NCBI GenBank assembly: GCA_002082585.1
Contig: CP020563.1
Coordinates: 986,001 to 1,050,000 of the forward strand
Length of the DNA stretch: 64,000 bases
Direction of reading: 5' to 3'
DNA from: Kitasatospora albolonga
Lineage (GTDB): Bacteria; Actinomycetota; Actinomycetes; Streptomycetales; Streptomycetaceae
Within the stretch, counting starts at the first letter, position 1. Each line of letters begins with the position of its first letter. Below are positions 42,428 through 58,850 of the stretch, one piece after another. The notes below the pieces were generated by a model. The model ran no database searches. It saw only the letters and a program-made list of their open reading frames with translations, and was not told where the DNA came from. Made by a program: the position numbers and the translations under genes.

Positions 42428-42570
42428 TCGATATATATGCAGAGAGCCCGGGGGCCTGGTCGACAGGTGAGGTGCACGGCATCGGCCGCGAGTCACGCGG
42501 GGTCTGGAGCCCTCGGGCGGCGGGGATCGGCAGGAGGCCAAACCCACTCCTTGCCACTCTTAACTTATAG

Positions 42571-44271
<1,701 letters not shown>

Positions 44272-44295
44272 ACCCAGCAGAACGGAACGCACACC

Positions 44296-46455
44296 GTGAC
44301 CCCCACCGCCTTCCATCTCCCCGACCGCCTCTCCACCAAGGCCGACCCGGCGCTGATCGCCGCCGACGAGGAGCACTTCGCGGCCCTCGCGCGGTCCCTG
44401 GAGGAGTCGGTCGCCGAGCTGACCGGCCGCCTGGACGCGGAGCGCAGAGCGCCCGGCGGCACGGGGCGGCAGGCGATGGACCGGGACGCCGAGATCCACC
44501 GGCTGACCGCCCGTCTGCGCACCCTGCACCGCTTCGGCCTCGACCTGTGCCTCGGGCGCATGGTGGGTGAGGACGGCTCCGCGCCCGTGTACGTCGGCCG
44601 GCTCGGCCTCACCGACGGCGAGGGCCGGCGGCTGCTGGTCGACTGGCGCTCCCCCGCCGCCGAGCCGTTCTTCGGCGCCACCCACGCCCGGCCGATGGGC
44701 CTGGTGAGCCGCCGCAGATACCGCTGGACCGGCGGCCTGATCAGCGACTACTGGGACGAGGTGTTCGCCCCGGACGCCCTCGCCGGACACGGGGCGCTCG
44801 ACGACCAGTCGGCGTTCATCGCCAGTCTCGGTTCCCACCGTTCGGAGCGGATGCGGGACGTGCTCGGCACCATCCAGGCCGACCAGGACGCCATCATCCG
44901 CGCGGGCTCGCGGGGCGCGCTCGTCGTGGACGGCGGGCCCGGTACGGGAAAGACGGTGGTGGCCCTGCACCGGTCCGCGTACCTCCTGTACTCCGACCCC
45001 CGGCTGAGCCACCACCGGGGCGGGGTCCTGTTCGTCGGCCCGTCCCGGCCCTATCTGGGGTACGTCTCCGATGTGCTCCCGAGCCTCGGGGAGGAGGGGG
45101 TCCGGACCTGCACCCTGCTCGATCTGGTGGCGGAGGGCGCCACGGCGGTGGCCGAGACCGATCCCGAGGTGGCCCGGCTGAAGTCCTCTGCCGGGCTGGT
45201 GAGGGCGGTCGAGACGGCCGTCCGGTTCTACGAGGAGCCGCCCACCGAGCCCCTGACCGTCACGACACCCTGGTGCGACCTCCGGGTGACCGCCGCCGAC
45301 TGGGCGGTGGCGTTCGGGGCGGCCGGGCCCGGGGCCGTGCACAACGAGGTGCGCGACCAGGTGTGGGAGGAGCTGCTCACGCTCCTCATGGAGAAGTACG
45401 AGAGTGACGAGGCGGCTCCCGGCCTGGTCCGGAAGGCGCTGGGGCAGGACCGGGAGCTGCTCGCCGCCTTCGACCGGGCGTGGCCGCTGCTGGAGGCGGC
45501 CGATCTCGTCGGTGACCTGTGGTCGGTGCCCGCGTACCTCCGTATGTGCGCCCCCTGGCTGAGCCGGGACGAGGTCCGGCTGTTGCAGCGCGCGGACGCG
45601 CAGGCGTGGACCGTGGCCGATCTGCCGGTCCTGGACGCGGCGCGGCAGCGGCTCGGTGACCCGGAGGCGGCCCGGCGCGGGCGTCGTCGGAGGGCGGCCG
45701 AGGCGGCCGAGCGCGCGGGCATGGACCAGGTCATCGACGCGCTGCTCGCGGACGAGACGCTGGCCGACGCCGATGTCGACAGCGAGGGCGCGTTGGTCAT
45801 GCTGCACGGCCGGGACATGAGGGACGCCCTGGTCGACCCGGGCGCCTTCACCGGCACGGAACCGGACCGGCTCGCGGGCCCGTTCGCGCACATCGTGGTG
45901 GACGAGGCGCAGGAGCTGACCGACGCCGAGTGGCAGATGCTGCTGGTGCGGTGCCCGTCGCGGAGCTTCACGGTCGTCGGGGACCGTGCCCAGGCCCGGC
46001 ACGGGTTCACCGAACCGTGGCGGGAGCGGCTGGAGCGGGTCGGGCTCGACCGGGTGACCCTCGCCTCCCTGACCGTCAACTACCGGACACCGGAGGAGGT
46101 GATGGCGGAGGCCGAGCCGGTGATCCGGGCCGTGCTGCCGGACGCCAATGTGCCCGCCTCGGTCCGTTCCGGCGGGCTGCCGGTCGTATACGGCCGCGTG
46201 GCGGATCTCGACGCGGTCCTGGACACCTGGCTCGCCGCGCACCCGGACGGGATCGCATGCGTCATCGGCGATCCGGCGTTCCGGGCGAGGCCCCGGGTGC
46301 GGTCGCTGACGCCGGAGCTGGCGAAGGGGCTGGAGTTCGACCTGGTGGTGCTGGTGGAGCCGGAGGCGTTCGGGGCTGGTGTGGCGGGCGCGGTCGACCG
46401 GTATGTGGCGATGACGCGGGCGACTCAGGAGCTGGTCGTCCTGACCGGCTCCTGA
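44296..46455 (+). CDS. helR: HelR-type (HelD-like) RNA polymerase-associated SF1 helicase
   Basis: 719 residues. N-terminal coiled-coil arm (about 20-80: AADEEHFAALARSLEESVAE), split SF1 domains with Walker A DGGPGTGKTVVALHRSAYLL at about 211-230, motif II HIVVDEAQELTDAEWQMLLV, VVGDRAQARHG, and C-terminal VNYRTPEEV and YVAMTRATQELVVLTGS. HelD proteins remove stalled RNA polymerase from DNA; the HelR branch in actinomycetes also displaces rifamycin from the enzyme. Position 124 bp behind rox, on the same strand and under an RAE-like site, makes HelR much more likely than housekeeping HelD. Start GTG 44296 without a strong ribosome binding site. Confidence 0.9.
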   Translation: MTPTAFHLPDRLSTKADPALIAADEEHFAALARSLEESVAELTGRLDAERRAPGGTGRQAMDRDAEIHRLTARLRTLHRFGLDLCLGRMVGEDGSAPVYVGRLGLTDGEGRRLLVDWRSPAAEPFFGATHARPMGLVSRRRYRWTGGLISDYWDEVFAPDALAGHGALDDQSAFIASLGSHRSERMRDVLGTIQADQDAIIRAGSRGALVVDGGPGTGKTVVALHRSAYLLYSDPRLSHHRGGVLFVGPSRPYLGYVSDVLPSLGEEGVRTCTLLDLVAEGATAVAETDPEVARLKSSAGLVRAVETAVRFYEEPPTEPLTVTTPWCDLRVTAADWAVAFGAAGPGAVHNEVRDQVWEELLTLLMEKYESDEAAPGLVRKALGQDRELLAAFDRAWPLLEAADLVGDLWSVPAYLRMCAPWLSRDEVRLLQRADAQAWTVADLPVLDAARQRLGDPEAARRGRRRRAAEAAERAGMDQVIDALLADETLADADVDSEGALVMLHGRDMRDALVDPGAFTGTEPDRLAGPFAHIVVDEAQELTDAEWQMLLVRCPSRSFTVVGDRAQARHGFTEPWRERLERVGLDRVTLASLTVNYRTPEEVMAEAEPVIRAVLPDANVPASVRSGGLPVVYGRVADLDAVLDTWLAAHPDGIACVIGDPAFRARPRVRSLTPELAKGLEFDLVVLVEPEAFGAGVAGAVDRYVAMTRATQELVVLTGS

Positions 46456-46472
46456 GTCCCGGCGGTCCGCGC

Positions 46473-47444
46473 TCAGTGCCAGGGCAGGGCGGCCCGGTGG
46501 CGCCAGTACGACTCCGGCTCCTCCACCAGGGCGTCCAGCCGGGCCCGCTGCTCCTCGTCCAGGTCGACGACGGGGGCGTGCAGATTTCCGGCGAGCTGGG
46601 TGGCGGTGGCGGCGCCGGAGAGGACGACCCCGGCCCACGGCTGGTGCAGGACGAGCGCCAGGGCCACCGCGTCGCCGCCCACCCCCGCGTCGGCGGCGAT
46701 CTCCTGGAACACGGCGGGCGCCTCGTCCCCGGCCAGGCGCCCGTTGGCCATGCCCTCCTTGACGATCACGGTGAGCCCGGCGTCATGGGCCTCGGCGAGG
46801 GCGGGCGCGGCGGAGGTCTCCAGGGCGTTGTAGGTGGCCTGGACGGTACGGAAGAGGGGGTCGCCGTCGACCGTGAGCGCGAGGGCGGCCCGGATGGCGT
46901 CGGCCTGGGCGGGTCCGCTGGTGGAGAAGCCGATGGCGACCCCGTCGGCGGCCAGGGCGGCGAGCCGCTCGTGGAGCTCCTTGTCGGCGAGGGCCGGGCT
47001 GTCAGGGGTGAGGGAGTGGATCTGGTAGAGGTCGAGCCGGTCGCCGAGGAGTTCGCGGGTCTCGGCGCGCTGGCGCTCGAAGGTGGCGAGGCTGTGGTCC
47101 TTGACCTCGTGGGTCCCGGCGTCGGTGCGCCAGTCGGCGGTGTAGGTGTACCCCCACTTGGAGCCGACGACGAGGTCGGTGAAGGAGGGCCGGGCGTCCA
47201 GCCACTCGCCGAGGAACTCCTCGGCGCGGCCGTAGGAGCGGGCGGTGTCGACGTACCGGACGCCCTGCGCGTACGCCGCGTCCAGCAGTTCGTGCGTACG
47301 GGCGCGCAGGGCATCGGCGTCCCGGCCGTCGGGAAAGTCCCGGTCGCGGTGGAGGTTGATGTATCCGGGCCTCCCGACGGCTGCGAGACCCAGTCCGATG
47401 TGGGCGGTCGGGGTCGTCGCGGTGGCCAGGGCGGTGAAGGGCAT
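46473..47444 (-). CDS. Aldo/keto reductase
   Basis: A 323-residue NADPH-dependent AKR TIM barrel: VRYVDTARSYGRAEEFLGEW with catalytic Asp and Tyr, VVGSKWGYTYTADW with the catalytic Lys, and substrate-loop histidine in LDLYQIHSLT. Resembles the L-fucose or D-threo-aldose dehydrogenase-like branch. ATG 47444 has GAGGAG upstream; a longer GTG/ATG frame to 47504 is less likely. Convergent with helR with only 17 bp between. Confidence 0.88.
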   Translation of the reverse strand: MPFTALATATTPTAHIGLGLAAVGRPGYINLHRDRDFPDGRDADALRARTHELLDAAYAQGVRYVDTARSYGRAEEFLGEWLDARPSFTDLVVGSKWGYTYTADWRTDAGTHEVKDHSLATFERQRAETRELLGDRLDLYQIHSLTPDSPALADKELHERLAALAADGVAIGFSTSGPAQADAIRAALALTVDGDPLFRTVQATYNALETSAAPALAEAHDAGLTVIVKEGMANGRLAGDEAPAVFQEIAADAGVGGDAVALALVLHQPWAGVVLSGAATATQLAGNLHAPVVDLDEEQRARLDALVEEPESYWRHRAALPWH

Positions 47445-47522
47445 CGCGGGCTCCTCGGGGTCGGTTGCGGATACTCCTACCCCGGTCAACGTAGCCCGCG
47501 ACATCCTTCGTGCGCCTGTGGC

Positions 47523-47565
47523 GGCACCGTACGTACGGGGGCACCACCCCCGTACGTACGGTGCC
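47523..47565 (-). terminator. Terminator after argH
   Basis: Perfect 19-bp stem beginning GGCACCGTACGTACGGGGG with a 5-nt loop, 14 bp past the argH stop. Confidence 0.85.
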
Positions 47566-47579
47566 GGGCGCGCTCCGGC

Positions 47580-50310
<2,731 letters not shown>

Positions 50311-50341
50311 GGGTTTCTCCTTACGGTGCAAGCACTGGTAG

Positions 50342-50375
50342 GCATAACTATGCGCTCCACCGTATGTTTTGTCAA
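50342..50375 (-). promoter_or_regulatory. argG promoter overlapped by an ARG-box-like dyad
   Basis: Minus-strand -35 TTGACA (50370-50375), 17-bp spacer, -10 CATAGT (50347-50352). The -10 lies inside the dyad GCATAACTATGC (50342-50353), similar to ArgR sites. Confidence 0.75.
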
Positions 50376-50453
50376 AGCGGGGGCTCAGAGTGGGGCAGGG
50401 AGGCGCGGACGGCGGCGGCAGGCTGCCCCGGACGGGCCACCGGGCCGCGCACG

Positions 50454-50527
50454 GGGCCGTACGGGGCAGGTCCGGTGGGCCGTACGGAACAGGTCCGGTC
50501 CGGTGGGCTGTATGGAGCAGGTCCGGT
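50454..50527. repeat. Three 23-bp direct repeats upstream of the L,D-transpeptidase-like gene
   Basis: GGGCCGTACGG..CAGGTCCGG units at 50454, 50477 and 50505 (the third GGGCTGTATGGAGCAGGTCC). 1-4 mismatches among copies. Confidence 0.8.
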
Positions 50528-50562
50528 GGGCCCCCGCCCCCGGCGGCCGTACGGTCCGGAGC

Positions 50563-51270
50563 ATGCGCCGACCTCTGCTGACCCTCGCCGTACTCCTCAC
50601 CCTGGCCACCGGCTCCCTCGGGGCCGCCCCCGCCGACACCCCGCCGCCCCTCCCGTACCGCCTGGCGGACACCGGCGGCGGCTCCCAGCTCATCACCGCC
50701 GAGGCCCCGGACCCCGCCTCCACCACGGGCACGGTGACCTGGTGGGAGCGGCGCGGGGGCCGGTGGGCGGAGGCGGGGTCGGCGCCCGCGCGGTTCGGGG
50801 CGAACGGGCTGGCCGAGGGCGCCACCCGCGAGCAGGGCACCAGCACCACGCCGACGGGCCTGTACGACCTCCCGTACGCCTTCGGCATCGAGGACGCCCC
50901 GGCAGGGACCCGGTACCCCTACCGCAAGGTGACCGAGGACTCCTGGTGGTGCCAGGACAACGCCTCGCGCGCGTACAACCGCTGGGTGGAACCGCGACCG
51001 GACCACTGCCGGGCGGACGAGGCCGAGCATCTGGTCGCGTACGGGACCCAGTACGCTCGCGCGCTGGTGATCGGCTTCAACTACGACCGTCCGGTACGGG
51101 GCCGGGGCGCCGGGATCTTCCTGCATGTGAACGGGCGCGGGGCGACGGCCGGGTGCGTCTCGGTCCCGGCGGACGCCATGGCGGAGATCCTGGCCTGGGT
51201 GCGGCCCGAGCGGCGGCCGCACATCGCGGTCGGGACCTCGTCGGGCCCGACCGCGATCACGCGGTACTGA
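50563..51270 (+). CDS. Secreted L,D-transpeptidase-like (YkuD-fold) protein
   Basis: 235 residues with an N-terminal signal peptide ([20 protein letters not shown]). The C-terminal half has the YkuD catalytic pattern [20 protein letters not shown] with His and a TxGC cysteine, and a preceding [16 protein letters not shown] strand typical of the subfamily with an unusual inserted loop (residues about 100-160, with [20 protein letters not shown]). It probably forms or edits 3-3 crosslinks or tethers in peptidoglycan. ATG 50563 has only a weak GGAG. Transcribed between argG (divergent) and argR (convergent), unrelated to arginine. Confidence 0.82.
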   Translation: MRRPLLTLAVLLTLATGSLGAAPADTPPPLPYRLADTGGGSQLITAEAPDPASTTGTVTWWERRGGRWAEAGSAPARFGANGLAEGATREQGTSTTPTGLYDLPYAFGIEDAPAGTRYPYRKVTEDSWWCQDNASRAYNRWVEPRPDHCRADEAEHLVAYGTQYARALVIGFNYDRPVRGRGAGIFLHVNGRGATAGCVSVPADAMAEILAWVRPERRPHIAVGTSSGPTAITRY

Positions 51271-51320
51271 ACACGCGCACTGCCGGGAACACGCGAACAC
51301 GCGCTCCTGAACACGGCGGC

Positions 51321-51857
51321 TCAGCGGTCGTTCTGAGCGAGCCTCAGCAGATGGTCGGCGAGCGCCTGGCCGCCGTTCGCGTCGCGGCTGATGAGCATCA
51401 GCGTGTCGTCGCCCGCGATGGTGCCGAGGATGTCGTGCAGTTCGGCCTGGTCGATGGCCGAGGCGAGGAACTGGGCGGCACCCGGCGGTGTACGCAGCAC
51501 CACCAGGTTGGCCGACGCCTCGGCCGAGATCAGCAGTTCGGCCGAGAGCCTGCGCATCCGCTCCTCCTTGGCCGAGCCGCCCAGCGGGGCCTGCGGGGTG
51601 CGGAAGCCGCCCTCGCTGGGCACCGCGTAGATCAGCTCGCCGCCGGTGTTGCGGATCTTCACCGCGCCCAGCTCGTCGAGGTCGCGGGAGAGCGTCGCCT
51701 GGGTGACGCTCAGCCCGTCGTCCGCGAGGAGCTTGGCCAGCTGGCTCTGCGAGCGGACCGGCTGCCGGTTCAGGATGTCCACGATCCGGCGGTGGCGGGC
51801 GGTGCGGGTCTGCGGCACGGACGGTCCGCCGTGCTCGGTCTCCTGCGCCTCGGTCAT
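51321..51857 (-). CDS. argR: Arginine repressor
   Basis: 178 residues. N-terminal winged helix ([38 protein letters not shown]) and C-terminal hexamerisation/arginine-binding domain with [14 protein letters not shown]. Represses arg promoters when arginine is plentiful; ARG-box-like sites occur upstream of argC and argG. ATG 51857, 25 bp after argD, last gene of the argCJBDR cluster. Confidence 0.96.
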   Translation of the reverse strand: MTEAQETEHGGPSVPQTRTARHRRIVDILNRQPVRSQSQLAKLLADDGLSVTQATLSRDLDELGAVKIRNTGGELIYAVPSEGGFRTPQAPLGGSAKEERMRRLSAELLISAEASANLVVLRTPPGAAQFLASAIDQAELHDILGTIAGDDTLMLISRDANGGQALADHLLRLAQNDR

Positions 51858-51882
51858 CGTCGTCGCCTCATTCTCCGGAGGG

Positions 51883-53078
<1,196 letters not shown>

Positions 53079-53082
<4 letters not shown>

Positions 53083-54008
53083 GATTCCCCCTGGTGAGGC
53101 CCTGTGTGTACGTCGATGGGGGCGTCCGGCACGACCATCGTGCCGATGCCCTCGTCGGTGAAGATCTCCAGCAGGATCGAGTGCTGGACCCGGCCGTCGA
53201 TGACGCGGGCGGTCTCGACACCGTTGCGCACGGCGTGGAGGCAGCCCTGCATCTTGGGCACCATGCCGCTGGACAGTTCGGGCAGCAGCTTCTCCAGCTG
53301 GCTCGCGGTGAGGCGGCTGATCACGTCGTCGCTGTTGGGCCAGTCCTCGTAGAGCCCCTCGACATCGGTGAGGACCATCAGCGTCTCGGCGTCCAGGGCG
53401 GCGGCGAGCGCGGCGGCCGCGGTGTCGGCGTTGACGTTGTAGACGTGGTGGTCGTCGGCGGAGCGGGCGATGGAGGAGACGACCGGGATGCGGCCGTCGT
53501 CCAGCAGCGCCTGGATGGCCCCGGTGTCGATCGCGGTGATCTCGCCGACCCGGCCGATGTCGACGGACTCGCCGTCGATGGTGGGCCGGTGCTGGGTGGC
53601 GGTGATGGTGTGGGCGTCCTCGCCGGTCATGCCGACGGCGAGGGGACCGTGCTGGTTGAGGAGGCCGACCAGTTCGCGCTGGACCTGCCCGGCGAGGACC
53701 ATCCGTACGACGTCCATCGCCTCGGGCGTGGTGACGCGCAGCCCGGCCTTGAACTCGCTGACCAGGCCCTGTTTGTCGAGCTGGGCGTTGATCTGCGGGC
53801 CGCCGCCGTGCACGACGACGGGCTTGAGTCCGGCGTGCCGCAGGAAGACGACGTCCTGGGCGAAGGCGGCCTTCAGCTCCTCGTCGACCATGGCGTTGCC
53901 GCCGAACTTGATGACGACCGTCTTGCCGTGGTGCCGGGTCAGCCAGGGCAGCGCCTCGATGAGGGTCTGCGCCTTCGGGAGGGCGGTGTGTTTCCGCGCG
54001 GCGCTCAT
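53079..54008 (-). CDS. argB: Acetylglutamate kinase
   Basis: 309-residue amino-acid kinase: [31 protein letters not shown] and [11 protein letters not shown]. Second step of the acetylated arginine pathway and, in organisms with ArgJ, the usual target of arginine feedback. ATG 54008 overlaps the argJ TGA by 4 bp; the 400-residue longer frame is spurious. Confidence 0.96.
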
Positions 54009-55159
54009 GAGCTGTACGCGCTGTTCTCGTGGACGTACTCCGCGGTGAGGTCGTTGGCCCAGATGACGGCCGACTCGGTGCCCGCGGCGAGGTCGGCGGT
54101 GATCCTGACCTCCCGGTAGCGCATGTCGACGAGGTCGCGGTCCTCGCCGACGCGGCCGTTCTTGCAGACCCAGACGTCGTTGATGGCGACGTTGAGCTGG
54201 TCCGGTTCGAAGGCGGCCCGCGTCGTGCCGATCGCGGAGAGGACGCGGCCCCAGTTGGGGTCCTCGCCGTGGATCGCGCACTTGAGGAGGTTGTTACGGG
54301 CGATGGACCGGCCGACCTCGACGGCGTCGTCCTCGGTGGCCGCGTTGGTCACCTCGATCCGGATGTCCTTGGAGGAGCCCTCGGCGTCCCCGATGAGCTG
54401 CCGGGCCAGGTCGTCGCAGACGGCCCGTACGGCTTCGGCGAACGCGTCCTGCTCCGGGGTGATGCCGCAGGCGCCGGAGGCGAGGAGCAGCACGGTGTCG
54501 TTGGTGGACATGCAGCCGTCGGAGTCGACCCGGTCGAAGGTGGTCCGGGTGGCGTCGCGGAGGGCGGCGTCCAGCTGGGGGGCGGGCACATCGGCGTCGG
54601 TGGTGAGGACGACGAGCATGGTGGCGAGGCCCGGGGCGAGCATGCCCGCGCCCTTGGCCATGCCGCCGACGGTCCAGCCCTCGCCGCCCGCGACGGCCGT
54701 CTTGTGGACGGTGTCGGTGGTCTTGATGGCGATGGCGGCCTTCTCGCCGCCGTGTTCGCTGAGGGCGGCGGCGGCCTGCTCGATGCCGGGGAGCAGCTTG
54801 TCCATGGGGAGCGGGATGCCGATGAGCCCGGTGGAGGCGACGGCGACCTCGCCCGCGCTGTGGCCCTCCAGGACCTCGGCGACCTTCTCGGCGGTGGCGT
54901 GGGTGTCCTGGAACCCCTTGGGGCCCGTACAGGCGTTGGCGCCGCCGGAGTTGAGGACGACGGCGGTGACCTCGCCGCCCTTGAGGACCTGCTCCGACCA
55001 GAGCACGGGGGCGGCCTTGACGCGGTTGGAGGTGAAGACGCCCGCGGCGGCGCGGCGGGGCCCGTGGTTGACCACGAGGGCCAGGTCCGGGCTTCCGCTC
55101 TCCTTGATTCCGGCGGCGATGCCCGCCGCCGAGAATCCCTGTGCTGCCGTGACGCTCAC
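54005..55159 (-). CDS. argJ: Glutamate N-acetyltransferase/amino-acid acetyltransferase
   Basis: 384 residues. ArgJ transfers acetyl from acetylornithine to glutamate and is made as a precursor cleaved before Thr in [20 protein letters not shown] (about 180-199), giving two subunits. [20 protein letters not shown] and the ending [13 protein letters not shown] are family features. GTG 55159 with GAGGAG. Separated from argC by 88 bp with no visible terminator. Confidence 0.96.
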   Translation of the reverse strand: MSVTAAQGFSAAGIAAGIKESGSPDLALVVNHGPRRAAAGVFTSNRVKAAPVLWSEQVLKGGEVTAVVLNSGGANACTGPKGFQDTHATAEKVAEVLEGHSAGEVAVASTGLIGIPLPMDKLLPGIEQAAAALSEHGGEKAAIAIKTTDTVHKTAVAGGEGWTVGGMAKGAGMLAPGLATMLVVLTTDADVPAPQLDAALRDATRTTFDRVDSDGCMSTNDTVLLLASGACGITPEQDAFAEAVRAVCDDLARQLIGDAEGSSKDIRIEVTNAATEDDAVEVGRSIARNNLLKCAIHGEDPNWGRVLSAIGTTRAAFEPDQLNVAINDVWVCKNGRVGEDRDLVDMRYREVRITADLAAGTESAVIWANDLTAEYVHENSAYSS

Positions 55160-55247
55160 TGCATCTCCTCGTTCGCTTCTGCGGCCGCGCGGCGCGACGG
55201 CGCGGCGTGCGTGTCCCTCCGCAGCCCGGCGGCTGCGCGCTGGTCGC

Positions 55248-56770
<1,523 letters not shown>

Positions 56771-57123
56771 GGTCCTCGGCATCCGAGACCGTGGCGACCA
56801 CACCGCGATGGCCGTCTGCCGACACACGTACGGCGTCCTCACCGAGGAAGCCCGGACGGATGGGCAAGAGACCGACTGCGCGGCCGGGATCACGGCGACC
56901 GAGTTCGAACGCGTCCGGGCCTCGGCCCGTGAAGGCATCACCTGATGGCGCCGCCGACCGAGGAGTACCCGGAGTGCACACAGGCTGCCGATCAGCGAGG
57001 CCGTCCAGTTCCCGCGGGATGAACTGGACCACGGACACCACGAGCTCGCTCGGCTGACCGCGCGCGACACCTGGCAGGCGTTCCAGAGCTTCGGGGCCTC
57101 AGCCGCGCGGGAGGGAAACGCAG

Positions 57124-57612
57124 ATGCTGAATCCCGTCCTTCCCAGGCAAGATCTCGGCATGTCGACCGATGTCAGCGGAATGATCGAATGCCGGCCAGG
57201 CGCCCGGCTGTGGGGCCCCGACGACGAGGACTCCCTGTGGGAACCCGCCATCGATCTCTTCCTCCTCAACAGGGGCAACGCCTACGACGGCCTGGCCTGT
57301 CTCTTCGGAGTCCGCAACACCTTCGGCTTCCGCCCGCTGGCGGAAGGCCGCGGCTTCCCTGACGATGCCTCAGACGGGCTTCGAGGGGAGTTCACCGCCT
57401 ATGGCGGCCCCCACGACGTGCACGGGACCACCTGGCTGACCTGGGACGAGCTGAACAACGCAGACTGGCAGGAGACCGACGCCTCCGGCACACGTAGCCG
57501 CGCCTCGGCCGCAGGGGCCGACACCGACTGGGGCCGGGTCTGGAGCGTCATGCGCATCCTCAGCGAAGTCCATGGAGCCGAGAACGTACGCCTCGTCGTC
57601 TGGTTCCACTGA
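57124..57612 (+). CDS. Hypothetical protein, orphan accessory family
   Basis: 162 residues, soluble. Reads like an actinobacterial family I recall only as hypothetical, with FDLL-type opening (here AIDLFLLNRGNAYDGLACLF), GVRNTFGFRPLAEGRGFPDD, HGTTWLTWDELNNADWQETD and the ending RILSEVHGAENVRLVVWFH. ATG 57124 has GGGAGG upstream; ATG 57160 is an alternative matching the start I recall for relatives. Family context (often near toxins or phage remnants) suggests an immunity-like or phage role, not shown here. Confidence 0.65.
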   Translation: MLNPVLPRQDLGMSTDVSGMIECRPGARLWGPDDEDSLWEPAIDLFLLNRGNAYDGLACLFGVRNTFGFRPLAEGRGFPDDASDGLRGEFTAYGGPHDVHGTTWLTWDELNNADWQETDASGTRSRASAAGADTDWGRVWSVMRILSEVHGAENVRLVVWFH

Positions 57613-57742
57613 AAGGCCCCGCGCCTGCTTCTGGCCGGGTCGCTCCGGATGCGGTATCCGGCTGAGCGCTCCCGCGCGAGAGGGGCTGAAGCTCGGCATA
57701 ATCCGGAAGCGATCCAGGCAAGGGTGCGGAACACTCCACCGC

Positions 57743-58384
57743 GTGATCGTGATGCAGCCCGTCCTGGAGACGTACGCACCTGACGGCTTCGCCCTCTGGC
57801 CTGTCGCCGGGGTCGAGCCGTTCGGCTTCCTGCCTCTCAGCGGCGAACTCTCACCCGCCGAGGTCGGGTCGGCGGTGATGCGTATCACCGACTGCAACGA
57901 CATCGACCCCGACGGCGACCGCCCGCCCCGTCCGGCCGACGCACATGGCTCGTTCCTCCACGGGCTGCTGACGCTCGGCCACCTCTTCGCCGCCGGTGGC
58001 CTGCGGGTCACCGACACCTCCACCGGGGTCGCCTTCCTGCCCGGCTGCTGTGACGGACTGGAGGACTGGCGCGACTGGTACCGGCTCATCGACGACGGCG
58101 GTCCGCTCGGATTCGGCCACGCCCCCGTGTCACCGGTCGCGGAGCGCTTCGGTGACACCGTCCGGCTCACGGTCAACGCCGAGCAGAGCGACAGTCCGGT
58201 GATCGAGCTGTCCGTCACCGCATTGCGCGACCTGCTCGCCGGGGCCGAACGCGATCTGGCCGAGTTCCTGGCGCTGGCAGCCGATTGGGCCTCCAGGCAC
58301 CTTCCTGACCACCGCGCTCCCGTCACGGCCGCCCTCGCCCGCCTTGTCGGCCTTCCCGCGCCCGGCATACCGCCGGAGGGGTAG
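57743..58384 (+). CDS. Hypothetical protein
   Basis: About 213 residues, soluble and acidic. Recognisable phrases only (HGSFLHGLLTLGHLFAAGGL, VAFLPGCCDGLEDWRDWYRL, LRDLLAGAERDLAEFLALAA). No catalytic motif. Starts at GTG 57743, GTG 57749 or ATG 57752. Codon use is normal for the chromosome, unlike the fragments around it, so it is likely functional. Sits between an orphan gene and transposase debris. Confidence 0.65.
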   Translation: MIVMQPVLETYAPDGFALWPVAGVEPFGFLPLSGELSPAEVGSAVMRITDCNDIDPDGDRPPRPADAHGSFLHGLLTLGHLFAAGGLRVTDTSTGVAFLPGCCDGLEDWRDWYRLIDDGGPLGFGHAPVSPVAERFGDTVRLTVNAEQSDSPVIELSVTALRDLLAGAERDLAEFLALAADWASRHLPDHRAPVTAALARLVGLPAPGIPPEG

Positions 58385-58438
58385 GGCCGGTGGGTTGGCT
58401 TCGTCGGCCTAAGAGGCCGCGCGGACAGGGATGCGGTC

Positions 58439-58555
58439 ATGGTCGGTGGTGCCTGCCGGATCAGACTGCGTACGGTGATGGTTATGTCGGCGAGGTCGGA
58501 GAATGCCTCGATGACGGTGGTGTGCCGCTCGTAGCGCCGGGCGAGAAGACTGCTT
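58439..58555 (-). pseudogene. C-terminal fragment of an IS5-family transposase
   Basis: The minus strand encodes LLARRYERHTTVIEAFSDLA followed by DITITVRSLIRQA, the end of an IS5-type DDE transposase. It is related to the larger remnant at 60451-60986. No upstream catalytic part is present. Confidence 0.7.
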
Positions 58556-58576
58556 CGGTAGCCTGGATGACAAGGT

Positions 58577-58785
58577 GTGCTCGTCATTCTGGAGGAGAGA
58601 ATCCTCGATGGGCGTTTTCTGCGGCTGATCCGGCAGATGCTCAAGGCCGGGTATGCGGAGGACTGGCTGGCGGTGGAACGCCACGCTCCGCAGTGCACCA
58701 CAGGGTGGCGTGGCCTCCCCGATCCTGTCCGGCCTCTACCCGGATCGGCTCGATCGCTCTGTTGAACAGCACCTGCTGCCGGGCA
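58577..58785 (+). pseudogene. Group II intron reverse transcriptase fragment
   Basis: Reads EERILDGRFLRLIRQMLKAG then, after a 4-base duplication (CTGG near 58665) that shifts frame, WRWNATLRSAPQGGVASPIL and LDRSVEQHLLPG. This is the finger/palm region of LtrA-type proteins (consensus ...LSGAPQGGVVSPILSNIYL...). Only about 70 residues survive, without the YADD box. Confidence 0.75.
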
Positions 58786-58850
58786 GGCCGACTACCTGGC
58801 GCGCCACGCCCACTGCTTCCTGGCGGACCGCCCGCCCGCCGTGTCCGTCC

